Source of the DNA: Capitella teleta
Taxonomy: Eukaryota; Annelida; Polychaeta; Capitellidae
Direction of reading: 5' to 3'
DNA length: 64,000 bases
Assembly (NCBI GenBank): GCA_000328365.1
Contig: KB309839.1
Span: 1,974 to 65,973, forward strand
Numbering within the stretch: the stretch's first letter is position 1; each line of letters starts with the position of its first letter. The position numbers and the translations under genes were made by a program. Shown piece by piece: positions 33,857 through 50,200 of the stretch. A model generated the notes under the pieces. The model searched no databases, was not told the origin of the DNA, and saw only the letters and a program-made list of their open reading frames with translations.

Positions 33857-36792
33857 TCAGAGAAGAACTTTGACAGAAAGCTGAGCGAATCTGTACTGAC
33901 AGGAATTGCAATCTCTGACTAAAACAAGTGGAAATTGAGTGGATCGCTCTTGCGTGATCAGCTGAAGAAATCCCTGAAGAGCCACATATCCAACCGCACC
34001 CCCCTGGCCTTGGCTCAAAACATAATCACCACACGTCACATATCCAATCACATCCCGACTGCTTGTATCAATGACATGATTGACAGAAACATTTGCTAAA
34101 TCATAGTTATCTGGTTTTGAGTAGGTTGCTGAGTTGGCATGGAGTTCTTCCAGAGGTCCAGCATACTGGCGGTCAGCTGAAAGGGCTTGTAAGTCTTCCT
34201 TGGTTGGAATGCAGACCATGGCATGCTCCCCTGGGTGACCCCGTAGCAGAACATACACGACAACAGGAACAAGGCATCGCTTATGCTGAAGTACAGTCTG
34301 CTCCAAGTCTTGCTTCTTGCGCAGACAGACGGCGCTCAAAGAAGCAAGTTGTGATTTTGATCTCAACACAAAAAATAAATCGTCAGTAGCGATTCCATTG
34401 CGTTGAAGCCATTCGCTGGTCAGTTGGTGCCAAGGGAAGTGAAAAGGAGCGACCACTCCCAGTTTAGCGTGGTTGGGTCGCTTGGCAGGAGGAATTCGGT
34501 CGTATTTGCCTCTAAGCTCAGCATATTTGAGTTGCTCCATCTTTTGACTGGAGATGGTGTCAGGGTGGCTGAATGGAAAGTACGAGTGGCCCAGTTCAAA
34601 CGCTGTGCTCTGAAGTTCTTTCAATCCGGCCGCCCTGGCTCCTCTGTAGACCAGGGAAATCCAGAAGGCCATTCCCCAGCCAGAGGGCAGGATCAGATCC
34701 CAACCAGCCGCAAAACCAGGAGTCCTGTGATCCGGGTGACCAGCATGGCTCAGAGCGGCTGATTGTCGTCCTGGACGTTGAATGAGCAACACAGGGACGC
34801 AGGATTCTTCGTTTCCCAGATCTAAAACCCGTCCTGCAAGAAGAAGTCATTGCACGTGAAAAACCCTAAAAACCAAATGTAAAAAACGCACCTGGCACAA
34901 ATTGCTTTGAGCGTAAGGAATTGAACTCTTGCTCTGTGATCTTAGTTTGCTTCACGCTTTCCCTGACATCTTTCTCCCAAATCGGAGATGAACTGACAGC
35001 CTCTGGGAAGTCACGCAGTGTTTCAACATCACTTTCATCTGAAAGATATTACAATCACAGAGCGCTTATATTCATAGATAAACTCACTGAGAGGCTGAAG
35101 ATTCTTCTTCTGTGGAATGAAGAGACGTGGGTCTCTCACGGTTAATCCCAGGACCATGTGGGGAGGAAGTTCAGCAGGGGAGGCTGCCTCACAAGCGCAC
35201 GCCCACACATTGTGCTGCTCCTTGAGCACTTTCCGACACGATTTCTTCATATAATACATTTGCCACCACTTAGAGTCCTCATCACTTTTTGTAGCAGGCA
35301 GTTGTGAAGGCTTCAAAGCTTCAGCAAGAATTGATTGCGCCAAAGGGCCAGTCAGTCTGAAGCGACACAACGTGTCTTTCAAAGAACGAAATTCTACGCT
35401 TCCGTTCCTGAAAAGTATTTTCGGCAAAACATCTGGCACAATCTCTGCTTTATTTGTTATTGGGTTAATCCTGTAAACAACTTCATCTGATTCGCTGGCT
35501 TCAACCGCCTCCATTTCTTCCACTTTGTCCAGCTCGAACGTGGTCACAATTTCGTTGATTGCTTCGTCATAAGCGGCCGGGTGCACCCAGAGCCACAAGG
35601 ACCGAGCGGAACCCTTGGCTTCATCATGTGGACGCCACAAGAATGAAACCTCACATATGGCTTTGTGTGGATACCTCTGCTTAGCATAGATGAAAGTACT
35701 CCCTTCTCGGTTGCCACTCAACATTGACTTGGCACCGAACCCAAGACCTGGAAAAAAAAACTGGAATAATGAGAACACCACGCATTCTACCTGATACCTG
35801 TTTCAGGCGAAGTCAACAGCCGTAGCCCCATAATTAGCTCATCCTGTGGCCCTTGTAGCTCCAAGCAACAGAGATATGAAAGATCCTAGAAAATGACAAT
35901 GCACAACTAAGGCTAGTTGGCTACAAACGATTGATCGACTCACGTGCATCAAACAATGCTGTTGATTAGCCCTGTAAGCGGCTCTGACACCTTTGTCATT
36001 TGGGTGCAGGGGAATCTTGTAGCCCCACAACTCAGCCATGTGGAACCTCTTGGCATGCCAGATGTGCGTCTCTAGCCACACGTTTCCTTTGCTCCGTCTC
36101 TGATATTCACTGAGCAGGTTCCTTGGGCGTCTCCTGTGTCTGCGTGACGGACGCTTGGAGTTTTTGGGCGCAGCACCCGCCTTGTCGTGCTGTGAAACAG
36201 ATCACATGACCATGAACGCTAGAGACAGTGCACGCGTACCTCCCACTGGGCTTTAGCACGCATCCTGCGCGGCAGACGGCGGATGTCGTGAGAGGCAGCT
36301 CTGCGCCGCATGTGACGAGGCACACACTGCATGGCCAAGCAATTGCTGCTGGTCTGCTGCAATGCCTGGTCCATGGCCCACATCTCCCTCAGGTGACCCT
36401 CCACGTAGTCCACCACGAGCACATCTGGCAAAGAGCACATGCATGCAAATGAAGGCGAATTTCAGGTTTACACTTTGAATTCCATAAAATTCCATGCACT
36501 GTACAATGTATATGTTCAGCTACCGGACAAGAAAATTGAATTACATGTACAAAAAATATAGGCAAAGCACAAGAATACCAGTAATTCTGAGTTAGAAGCA
36601 TATACAGAAGAATAGTTGGCAGATGTAATGAGATGCACATGTATTTGATAACAACTTAATGGCACGTCTCTCTGTCAATTGCTAATTTAAATAATTATCC
36701 TAAACAAGGTATGGATAATTAAGAGCTACCTTCAGGTTTCGGTGCAGCATCCTCAGCATCTACTCTGTTATCCATGCTAAATCCACGATTTC
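33857..36792 (-). CDS. POP1: POP1, protein subunit of ribonuclease P / RNase MRP
   Basis: Largest shared protein of RNase P and RNase MRP, nuclear, needed for pre-tRNA 5' processing and pre-rRNA cleavage. Exons (minus): 36730-36792 (partly coding), 36240-36424, 35944-36189, 35798-35885, 35088-35747, 34892-35038, 33857-34833; phases agree. The N-terminal POP1 domain has VPRHMRRRAASHDIRRLPRR, RRRPRNLLSEYQRR and VWLETHIWHAKRFHMAELWG, then DLSYLCCLELQGPQDE. The middle POPLD domain has SPAELPPHMVLGLTVRDPR, then FVPGRVLDLG and VLLIQRPGR. The C-terminal part has GWDLILPSGWGMAFWISLVY and PPAKRPNHAKLG. The first Met in the 5'-most exon seen (36775) gives 782 residues, shorter than human (about 1,024). 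The difference lies partly at the N-terminus, where an upstream exon may exist because the exon opens at an AG acceptor, and partly in a C-terminal insertion of the vertebrate protein that is absent here. Confidence 0.92.
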
Positions 36793-39700
36793 CTGAAGAG
36801 GAAAAATCATAAAAAATATACCAATAAAGAATGTACACATAAGATAAAAAATACAAAACCATATAATAGTGAAGTAGACCAGGGCGCCTCCTGGCTATCA
36901 AAACAGACCAGAGGGAGAATTGAGGGAATGAACCAGGTAGATCCTTTAAACCCTGTTCGATGTACACTCAATGTATACTTATGCGCAAAAGAAAGGGATT
37001 GATAAAAAACTGTTACATTTAATAGTCAACTGTTTATTCCCTGTTCCAAGGCACACAAAGTATCCTGCATACAGTTACTGACCAAGACAACAATTGTTAG
37101 TCCACAAGAACAATTGTCCACCACAAAGAGGCTACGTCAACGGGTACAAACAACCGGGTCCACCGAGCATCAACCACCCTTTGGACATCACAGAGTAACG
37201 ACGCAATGCCAGGACAGCCGATCTCATATCCAGGATCGATTTAGGAACGCTGTATCAACTGCACGGCAACCAGAATAGATGGATATCCGCGGGGACAGTG
37301 CGATGTTGTCTCCAAGAGGGGAAAGCGAGATTTGAAACAAAATTATGTTACTTAAACATGTTAGCGAATAACGAAACCGTAACAATAGCTGATAAGTAAC
37401 ATACGTTACTTTTACGTTACATTTACGGGTACTTGTCCGTGTTTGTTGTGTTGTATTGATGTGTTTTCACACACACGATCCCTTTGGATTTATGCGATGG
37501 TTGCGTAGATCTAATGGCTCATTCACAAAAAAATCCGCGGTGATATGAAAAAAAAAAAATGAAAAAAAAAAAGGGGTGGGTTTTAGATAACTTCCCCTAA
37601 AGCCTTACTTCAAAAGAAATGGATTACCGTATGCCGATACCGAAGGAGCTGTTGGCAGTCTTATTTGCTTGTGAAAGTCTTCATTAGTGCTTATTGCCGG
37701 GAATTCCCGTGATAGTTTACGAATACATATATGCAATATCATATGCAATATCATGCCAATATGAAACACGATTATTAAAAACAGACTTATAAACAAGTCA
37801 GAAACTAGTATTACTGTGCATCCTTGAGTCAGTGCTCTTGACTGAATGACATTGTGCAATTCTGACCTGACTAATGCTTGTACATTGTTTGCAGATGGTT
37901 ACACATTTAATTGAAGCCTCAACTTCGGAAGGCCATCTGCAGCCTGAACAGAATGAAAATCAGCAGCTTTGTTGTTGAATTTGCAATGTGTAATGGAGAA
38001 TTAGCCTTTCATTTTGCCTTTATTTCCATCTCGTTACATATTTTTTCCCTATTTTGCAGCCTGGAAAAACCTGGAGTTTTCTACCACCAATGACACCAGC
38101 CTGCCTTCGGCCAGTTTAGAGAACACTATTTCAGTAAGTACAGTATAACCTCAATATGTCAAATTTCAAGGGACCATCAAAATCACTTCAAGTTATAAAG
38201 CCTCATGATATAGTAACATGGATCAAACATGGAAAAAAAAAATGAGTCGAGTACTCGAGTTGAGTTTTCTCTTTGTAGCCAAGATAAGAGTATGTGCAGA
38301 AAGGAAACGATGACCTAACCCTGCCCCACCTCCCCTGCTCATTAAAACACCACCCCCCTTTGAAGTCATGTGTGCCTTTCATATTTTCTCTGATAATGCC
38401 GACTTAAAAAGATCACAAATGCTTTGTATATTTCTGTAATTGTTGCAAGTCTTTAAACAATGCCGACCACAAAGGAACGCATTGAATGAGGCTGTGCATC
38501 TTAGTTTTCACACCTATTGCAAGCATGAATTGAATTCGGGAATTACTCGGAAAATCAATCGCTGTCAACTTCGAGAAAGGTGTGAATGACGCTGATTGGA
38601 CGCTCCGAGTAGAGCAATTAGTTGAGACAGCTTTATCCAATCACAGGCAAAGTTTCCCTTGCATTCAACTATGCCAAAACAAACCCAAAGTGTATTCAAC
38701 ATTCATTGACAACAGAGGATGCCACTATTGTTCTAAGATTGAGCTAACCCAAAACAAAACACAACTGTACTGAAACAGACATAATGCAGATGACGGGATG
38801 CTAAAGGGGTAGATGATGGATGATCAAGTGCAAAGAGTTGCATAGATCTCAAATCCCAACGATTGCCGTGCATTGTAAACTATATATTTCATACAAGCTG
38901 ACATACTACAGCGAGACCGAGGTAAGCAGACCTCGCCCGATTTATCTGTGCTAATTTTCATGGTGAGTATATCATTCATTGTATCATGTGTATGAAAGAT
39001 GGCGGCTCATGTGCATGGTGGCTAGCCGTTTTGCCACGGCTGACTGACGGCTCGGGCCTCCATAGTCCATGGCGGCATTTAGCGGCTCATGGCGGCGGCT
39101 TCGGGGTCTAATTACAGTAACATTGAATTTACATTAAAAATTTCTATCATGATAAATCATCTTAAAGGCTTAGAACCTTGTATTATCGCCCACACGTGAA
39201 TCGTGGATGTTCAATATTCCACTTCAGAAATGCGAGAAATATCACTCCAATTTGGCGCTAATTATATTGACTTTAGATTACTACAAGAAGAAAACTGACA
39301 TCATCATGTAATTATAATCACTATACTTTACCAAAGCAGAAATTAACGAGAAGTCGAATACGGATCCGGTCTAAGCCATCAGCTTCATAACGCAATCAAA
39401 AGGCATTATGACATGAGAACGAGCCCATGAAGTGCGTTATGAAGTGCGCCAATAGCTTGTTATTATGTGACAGGCATTGTGCGTCATGAGGCCAAGTGCT
39501 GCACTTGGATCATCAATCATGCTTTGACCCCTCTTTTTTTAAATTGTTTTTATTAAGTAATTAATTATTGAAGTAATTACTGAATATATAATTAACAAGG
39601 CCTATACGTATAATATATGACTTATCGAGTGATTGCATGTATGACAGTTTGACTGCAATAAATTTGCCCTTTTGGTTTAATTCTAAAGGTACACAAGAAA

Positions 39701-41479
39701 GTAGAGGCACCACAATGGCAATGCAGCCTAATAATTAAGCTTAAATTTGGTTCATTACGCTAATCACTCCAAGCCAGACCCGCAGACCGTGGTGAATCGG
39801 GAAGTGAGACATGTTGTATACCAGGCATAGGACGTCTTGATTGGGTTGAATGAATAATAAGTAAATCCCCCCAAGACGCCTTGATTGAGTTAAACCATCA
39901 TGCATTCATCATGAAAGATGAATGAATAATAAGTAAACCCCCCCCCCAAAAAAAAAAAAAAAAAAAAAAAAAAACCAGCAGGGTATTTCAGTTGCTGAAA
40001 TTAAGGCTTTCAATGGTAATCTTGTTCCACCTCAATGTGCCCACAGAATAAATTTCAGATTCAAACAACAATTAAAGGATTTCAACTTGATTTTCATGTA
40101 TCTTAATGATAATCATCAGCATCGGTTGGTTTTCCTCTTCTCTTGTGCTCATGCGTATACTTGGCAACCAGGCCCATTATCCAAGAAATCATGTTTTGCG
40201 ATTGACATGATAATGCGCAGACATCTCATCTGATGAGCATCTATGGTTCAAATGTGAGCCCTAGCTGTGGTTGCCAACAAAATGCCAAACCCTTCGTCGA
40301 CAATTAATTATGTGAGACCGAATACTTGAAGACTAGCCCTGGTATATAATATACACGAACACCTATATCCTTAGACATTTGAGTATCGATCAACACTGTT
40401 CGAGCAATAATTTGATGTGTTAATTTTACCGCCTTGAATGCATCAGAGGCAACTAAAGTTTGCAATCATTCCAATAAAGCGTATGTTTTGATTGATTTCG
40501 CTAACCACAAATATTCAATGCAAAAGGCCCGCACACAACAACAAAAAACTACAAAATTCGCTTAGTATTATCATCGTCAACTACAAGGTGAATCTATTCC
40601 TGCTTCGGTACGCGTGTTGCTTTGCAGCACACTTAGTCACATGGAAGGCAAAGGGTGCAAACTCCACCCCCCCCCCCCCCCAAAAAAAGTCAAGGTACGA
40701 GCTGATATTTTCTCCCTACAAAGCCAAGGTCAAATATTGTTTGAAGTTTGAAGCTGTTTGTGTGACACATCCTGCTATTTGCTCCATAAGAAGTGAGTGA
40801 GAGAAGAAGCCCAAATTAACAAGTCGGTCGGTCTAATTGGTTTTGGGCGTGGGGTTCACTTAGCACTCGTATGGCTGCAATACCGGTCATACAGGTGCCC
40901 TGCCATGTTCTGTGGGTGCCCTATGCTTGCGTCCAACTGGAGGCCGCTGAAAGATAAGCGGAATTAATCCAAGCCCGCCCCGTTGGCCCATTCCCAACCT
41001 ACAAGTATATTTCTTCTTTGTTTACCTCAGTTTTTCGTTTATTAGATTGCTTTGTGATACTGGTAAACGTGTGCGATGAATATCTGTGTATACGCATGAA
41101 TAAATTCCAACGTTCACTAATACCCAACACGAAAATAGCAAAATGAACGAAGCATTTAGATGCATTGCGAAAACGTCGCTCGTGTCCAGGAAAACTCCCA
41201 TTCATTTTTCAATAATGTTGCAATTTTATGGACATTCACATGTGTTGATGAAATTGCATACTTACCGCGTCAGTTATCCAGGAATTTGTCACAATTTCCC
41301 TTTCGCCTATTAATAACTTCACGGCCGCCATAATCACAATCTCCCAAATGAAAAGTAGCCCAATCGGCATTACCCTGTAAATCCAAAGTGTTGAACGTGA
41401 ACACGTGTTTGTACAGATACGAATGAATTACATGTAATAAAATTTCAACCGAATCCTCCAAATAATCAACGAAAAAAAA
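36793..41479. other. Gene-poor intergenic stretch upstream of POP1
   Basis: No gene supported. It contains A-runs (37549-37572; 39951-39974) and C-runs (39942-39950; 40669-40682). A partial duplication of a GAATGAATAATAAGTAAA segment lies at 39847-39866 and 39918-39936. A small cluster of ATGGCGGC words lies at 38997-39090. An upstream POP1 exon could lie in 36.8-37.4 kb but was not identified. Confidence 0.45.
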
Positions 41480-43785
<2,306 letters not shown>

Positions 43786-44125
43786 TACTCTATGCTCATT
43801 TTCTGGATCGTTTGGCTCAGATCCCAATGCAGTGGAGGTTTGTGTCTCTAACGAGGGCACTGTGACTGTGTTCGTAAGCTTCAGCATCAGGAAGAAAGGA
43901 TCACCTGGTTGCGTTATGATATCAGATCCCTGTGACATCTCAGGTTCACGTGTTTATCTCAGGTACAAGAACTACAGCTTTTTTACACCTCAATTCAGCG
44001 GCTATGGTATTATAATACAGCCACTGCAACGAGAACAGGTCGATTTCAATTATATGATATGTAGCCCCGAATTCAATTGCATATTCGAGAGTGTATGCTA
44101 TGCAGCCTATACCTATAATTATTAG
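43786..44125 (+). CDS. Possible last exon of an unrecognised Cys-containing, probably beta-rich protein
   Basis: After an acceptor-like TTTCAG (ending 43775), an open frame continues to TAG 44123-44125. The sequence has regularly placed Cys and alternating polar/hydrophobic stretches: LCSFSGSFGSDPNAVEVCVS, GTVTVFVSFSIRKKG, VMISDPCDISGSRVYLRY, FSGYGIIIQPL, MICSPEFNCIFESVCY. This looks like an extracellular beta domain. I do not recognise a family. No start codon or upstream exon is established, although frames at 42757-42951 and 43612-43714 could belong. It may be a taxon-restricted gene or a chance frame. Confidence 0.25.
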
Positions 44126-46600
44126 TTTGTATTGTGTGCACACGTGAAAACTGAAGCCAAAGCGGGTTTTCCGAGTGCCCCACACACACGCACTTCCGTT
44201 CCCCAGCCCCTAATAGCGCACTGATACCTGAACGCGTCCGTTTAATAAATACTAATAATGCCGGAATGGCAATTATCTTCTCTGGTGCGCCGGGAACACA
44301 CGACAGATCGTTGCTACCTTTGTTTGGCATCGTACGCGTGCACTCCGCTCACCAAAGAAACACGATCGTGCATGCCCAAGGCCATCATAGCTCCTCTGTA
44401 GTGACTAGTGAGGGGTCATGCGTGGAAAGGGGAAGACAATTGTCATGATTTCCCCCATTGTGGCTCTGAGGAATACTCACAAATGAGGAACGTGCGAAGC
44501 TGATATCAGTCTCAAATGCCAGATCGTGTATAAATATATGTATATATTCAGTGTTTTATTTCAAATTTCGACGAGAATCGTGATTGATCAAAGCGAGTGT
44601 ACTTACTATATGATATGGACAGGAATTGCGTTCAATTCGCATTTCATTAACATGGTTATCTGAGATATCATGTTGACATGTCGACATCGGCTTCCTTCGT
44701 TGGAAACCTGTTGTGAAAATTGCGATAAATAAAGAAAATACATAGAATAAAAGAGAGCATGAGAGGCTTATATATACTAATATAATTAATATTAGTATAA
44801 TTCTTTAATACTAATATATAATTCATATAATTCATTTTGTCCAGATTCTCGGTGGTCCATTTCGCTGTGGCGTACATCGGCATAACAGGGTGCCATTATC
44901 ATGTCATGAGACATTCAAAAGGAGACATGAACACTCTGGATTAACTTGGTTTACCTCGCGGAGAAAAAAATACGGTAAGACAGCTTCCAAGCTCTTGAAA
45001 CCCTACGAATATATGTAACCCGATTTTATTGGTATTCACAGATGAACAGGATGAAGATCCCATTGAGATGAAATGGAATGTCGTGGCTGATCGAGGGTAA
45101 TAACCGGCGCAGAAATTGGAAATTAACTTCACATAATTATTGTGAATCATTAATTGCGTTGACTATGCAAACAATACACTATTCACAATGCATAATTATG
45201 AATGTAAAATTTCAATTTATCATTTTGGAAAATGACGAGGCATAAAGAGTGTGGATTTGGAACAGACGTTTAGGGTTGGGTTTTAAAACTTTTAATGGCT
45301 GTGTCTCTGAACTGAACTTGAACAAAACGGTTCCAGTCACGTTAATCAAAGGTGCATACATATACATGCAATGACACAGGGTAATAATACTTGTGTAGAC
45401 ACAGCCAAAGCCTTGTTATATAACCTACGACGCCAACGCTTTGTGTCAGGGTGCATGCAGGTGTACTTCACAACATGATAGAACACATAAGCAGCTTAGA
45501 ACAAAAAGGTCATCATTTGATACGCACACAAAAAAAATACAAATAAAATGACATTTTCCCTTATGAAATCTTAGGCGGCTTTCAACGATCAAACGACTTG
45601 GAACCTTCTGCGCCTCTGTGCGGCCCCTATAATATGGTCGCAGTTTTGGAAACACCTTTGCAAAAGCAGTTCTTTCGGGTGAAGAGAGCACGCCTCATGA
45701 ACACACTGTGATGTTCATTACATTGCTAATAATTGATCATATTTATTTCAACACCGTGCAATACCAGGTATTAATTTACTAATGTAGAAATATTAGAGGC
45801 TGACGACTATCCGATTGAAAAGTTGCACACCAGACGTCGATGAGGGTGTAGTTTCAATCAGCAGATGTCACAGCGTATTACATTCCATCTCATCTAAAAC
45901 CAGAACCGTCGGATGAGGTTTGGGTTACCCTTGAATATTGATACGTGCAGTACATTCATCCGTATAGCATACCACAGTTCAAAGGTGGCTGTTGAATCTT
46001 GTTGACGTTCCTAATACAACGACGAATCAATTAATGTCCTTGTTATAGCACATATACACGCATTTTCCCCGTGTTAGTAATTCCACAAACATTCAGCGTT
46101 CGCCATTCTCATTAATATCATTGTTTTTCCTTGTGCACGATATCCTTTAGTATTCGACAGAATCATTGCGCATAACACATGATGACATGCTGGTCATTAT
46201 TTTCGTAGTTGTGAGATTAATCTGTTTTAGCACCTTGCTTTCATATAAAACACAATTACCAACACGACATCGGTGCAGGTTGTCGACACCAAGACACACC
46301 CCGTAACTAAAACACCACACGCCGTGTATATTATGGTGAAAAATATGAATACCACGCGCGAAATGAACGCAGACCATGGATAACAGTGTATTAACAATTG
46401 CATACGACTTATAAGTTAGAAGAAAGCGACTGCTTTACATTTCATCAAGTGTCATTCGTTCCAGATCGTCCTCGCAGCCACCTGCTTTGTTATCCTCGTC
46501 GTGATCAACAGCTAATCTACAGCTGACATGCCAGCGACGATTATTTTTCCGCTTCACGGAAGCAAACGAAATGTGGTTTCGATAATGAGTCAATTAGGGC
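44126..46600. other. Intergenic stretch, nothing recognised
   Basis: About 2.5 kb of AT-rich DNA with no recognised gene, transposon or long repeat. A run of short ATTAATATTAGTATAATT-like words lies around 44775-44835. Confidence 0.5.
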
Positions 46601-47225
46601 CGAGCATAAGTCGATGTCAAAGAACATAGTTGGCGTGCCTTTGTTACCATGGGCACAGATATGGTACGGCGTTTATGCGCCGTATCTATGGCTCCGTTGG
46701 GCGGTCAGCACCTGTTCTCCTTCTTCTTGGCAGCATCGCTACCGGTGGCCCCCGTGGCAGCACTGCGTTGACACTGCGGCGGCCACGTTGTCCTTATTGG
46801 CTGCGCTGAGGGGAAATGAGATGCGGCGCTCGCGCTCAGTCTTCGGCTCCAGAGGGCGGGACGCGGTGCATGCCGGGAAGACGGCTCCACGTAAATAAGA
46901 CGCACGCGCCGCACTGCGACATCCTCAGTGATCTGTGGTGGAACAGTAGTGTCCAAATAGAGTGTGTGGTCTATCTGCTGTGGTGAAGTATTGTGACTTT
47001 AAATTACCCTGGAACCCTCATTGAGCATCTCGTCGTCATTTTAGTTTCGTTATTCTGTTGGCTTGATGAGTCCTGAAGCATAGCTGTCGACCCACCTCTG
47101 CTCCTCTTTAACCTCCACCTGCCATTTCAAGTCACATCAACAGGTGGCTCCGCGTCATCAACCTCGTCTCACGTCGTCACAACTGCTTCACCACGCTGTC
47201 TCCGCCAGTCGCATTCACCTCCAGC
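46601..47225 (+). promoter_or_regulatory. GC/CpG-rich promoter and 5' UTR region of the CELF gene
   Basis: Base composition changes abruptly from AT-rich to CpG-rich about 46.65 kb (GCGGCGCTCGCGCTC and similar near 46820-46920). It stays balanced through the leader up to the ATG at 47226. The leader is C/T-rich, with an in-frame stop upstream of the chosen start and no intervening in-frame ATG. Confidence 0.5.
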
Positions 47226-50200
47226 ATGGCCGCTGCTGCCGCGCTCAGCGCCGCCGTCTCCAACGGCCCCATCCCGACACTGACGTCGGTGGTGGGCGAT
47301 GTGGGGCCCCACCACCACCAACACCACCACCATCCGATTCCGACCGTGGGCGGCACGGCTCCGTCGGGCGCTCAGCCCAACGGAGTCATGGTCGGTCTTG
47401 CAGGACCACCCAACCAGGGAGGCATGGCATCGTCACTAGGTCAGACGATTCCCATGAAGGACGCTGATGCCATCAAGCTGTTCGTCGGTCAGATTCCTAG
47501 AAATCTGGAAGAGAAGGACCTGCGCCCGATCTTTGAGGAATTCGGACAGATCTACGAACTGACAGTGCTCAAGGATCGATTCACAGGCATGCACAAAGGT
47601 GAGTGATCGCATTCGGTGATTGACCAGGGTTACGCAAAGCCCTTCTGCGCGTAGCCGCAACAGCAGAATTCACACAGCGATCCGCGAGGGATCGAGGGGC
47701 TAATCTGCTTTGATTTCGGTGTTTAATTTGTTTGATGTTAACGGAGTATGAGTCCGTGTGCGGATCACGTGCAGCATGCTCAATAGAAGGGGGGTCGGGC
47801 GCTGATCAATGGACAGATTACCTTTAATCCCGCTACGTGCACCCGCGTTACCTGTGCCCATGAGACACCTGTTGCTGCTGAATAAGTCATGATGGGCTTC
47901 TGCATGATTCGTGCTGTCATAAGACGACGCGGCCTTTGCATTGAATGTCTGCTGTCTCAGCCGTTGCTCTGGACAACCAACGATAACCGGATCATATCAC
48001 CATGGTAACGATGCCTTCACCACCTGTAGGGTCTTGGGTGACAATGGCTGCCAGTCATGCAGTGACTTCAAAGGAATCTGACTTCGTAGCCTGGCAGGTT
48101 AAATCCACGTGCACGACCCAGCCTTACAGGATTGCATTCTATCTCCGCGTTGCAGACATACGACAGCCTGGATTGGCACAGCGTTCCTGACAACTTGAAA
48201 AGTGCATAGAATTTTAAGGGCGAAGTTTATGTACTAGAACCAGCGCATCAAAGATCTGCCAGTTTTGGATGTGTTGCTTGGCTCATAATCCCGAGGATAA
48301 TCAGGGGAATGGAATCATGCGCGTGGAGGGGGGAGGGGAGCTGGGGTGTCGGAACGGGTGGCGATGTGTGAATGGCGATGATCCCTTGTGATTGGTCACC
48401 TCGTGGGCCCACCAAGCAGCCGGGTGTGATAAGAAGGGGGCGGGGGGCAATCAGGCCGTGCGTACAGCAGGCAAGGCTCGGCTGCCAACAGCAGCAGCAG
48501 CAGCACAACATGTATTATTCCACCAGCTCAGGGAGGCTGTTCTAGTAGAGCTAGACGACGATGCCTCCTGCATGCAAATGGACCAATATGGGGAAGCGTA
48601 TAGTTCGGGGGTGAAGGCTGGCTCAGCTCCGACATCGCACCTCTGCCTGATCTACGCGGCAATTTGCAACAATAGCCAAATCAGGCGGATATACTGCGAA
48701 GCTGGTGCGAAGCCCAAGTGTCGACGTCGCCCGGAGCATGGCTAATGCTCCTCCGCAGCGTGGGCGATAGCGCTGCATCGTATCCACTATTAGCATGCCT
48801 TTGAGATCGGTCTGAGTATGGGCATGACCTGCGCGTGCTGATTCGTCTCCTGAGGCCGAGGAGACGGGGTGTGTGTGCCTACTCAGCCGATTCATCGAGC
48901 GATTGCATATGGCTGGGGCACTGGCTCCAACCAGGCTTCATTGAACACGTTGATTGCACGGCGATGGAGGTCTTCGACAAAACTGCAGTTGCTTTAAACT
49001 GCGGCTACGATATCGAATGCTATGGTCTCTGATCGCATGACATCCCGCTGTGTGTACAATTGTACATGTTTAGGGCATGCGTACACCTTGAATTTCACCA
49101 CAGGCAGCTAGCAAGAGCTGAACAATTGACGTCAAGTTGTTTCCTGTTCGAGGAACGATTAGGCGATAACAAATGGGTAGCTAGCGATCAGGCAGCGATC
49201 AGCATTGTCGAGGCTCTCGACTAGATCATTAATATTTCATTGATCATTGCTGTTCGATTGATTTGCACTGGTTGCATCAATCAATGGTCGAAGGAGCATA
49301 AATGGACGCATCACGCATTCATTCGCCTGTCATTACGATTGTGAAGATGGAGTGAGACTCGCTGGCACAGAACCGCTGCATGCAGGGCGGAGGAGGAGGA
49401 GGAGGAGGTCGCTGCACACCCTCGTATAAGGAACGCAGGGAATCGGGGCAAGCGATGGGTTCAAGGCACGTGCAGCGGGGTGAAGGGTCAGGTAGTATTA
49501 GAGGAGCAGCATGCCAGCTTCGAGGGCTGATTCTGCTAATTAAACTCAGTGTGCATGTACGCCTTCATGTCACCATTGTTCCTTCTCCGTGTTAGATAGA
49601 TTGTTAATTTGCTCGAGCCACGATTAACTGCTTGATTAAAGTCGTCTTATCTAGAGGGTGTTTATCTTATAACTTCAATGGTTCAAAAGAAACTAAGGCG
49701 ACTTTCCAACAGAAATATAAAGCGTGTGTGTAAAAGCATGGCTAGTAGAACATAATGGCCTTAAGGAAAAAAGCATTATGAAGACCAAATTTCCATTCTT
49801 TTTTCTTCTTCTCTTTAAATAGCGTGACTCAGCGTGTGTAGACCGAGGGAATAATATTCATTTGGGGCTATTAATAAAGTGCGTACAAATAGTGCGCATG
49901 GGGAAGAAAAAGCAAACGTGATTAAAAGACGGACCAGCGCTGATTACGGACGAGATGCACGCCCCGATTGCACACGGGGCAAGAGGCGGCGTCGCATCTG
50001 CCTAGCAATGCAAGCATTAGCCGTGCACTCTCGGGCCACTTGCGCCAGAATTATTCCAATCAATTTTTCATGATGAGGAGGATGGAAGCGAAGACGAGGG
50101 AATTGCACTCGCGATCAGACTCAAACCAAGCAATTAAGGCGTCGTCCCCATGTTGGTCTCCATAGCTGGTCGGGACAGCCGCATTTCAAAGGCGTTTGAT

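Noticed and set aside
37000-37320. Possible LTR-like or old repeat sequence (TTTATTCCCTGTTCC and following CA-rich DNA)
   Set aside because: No paired copy, no clear ends and no coding remains within the window.
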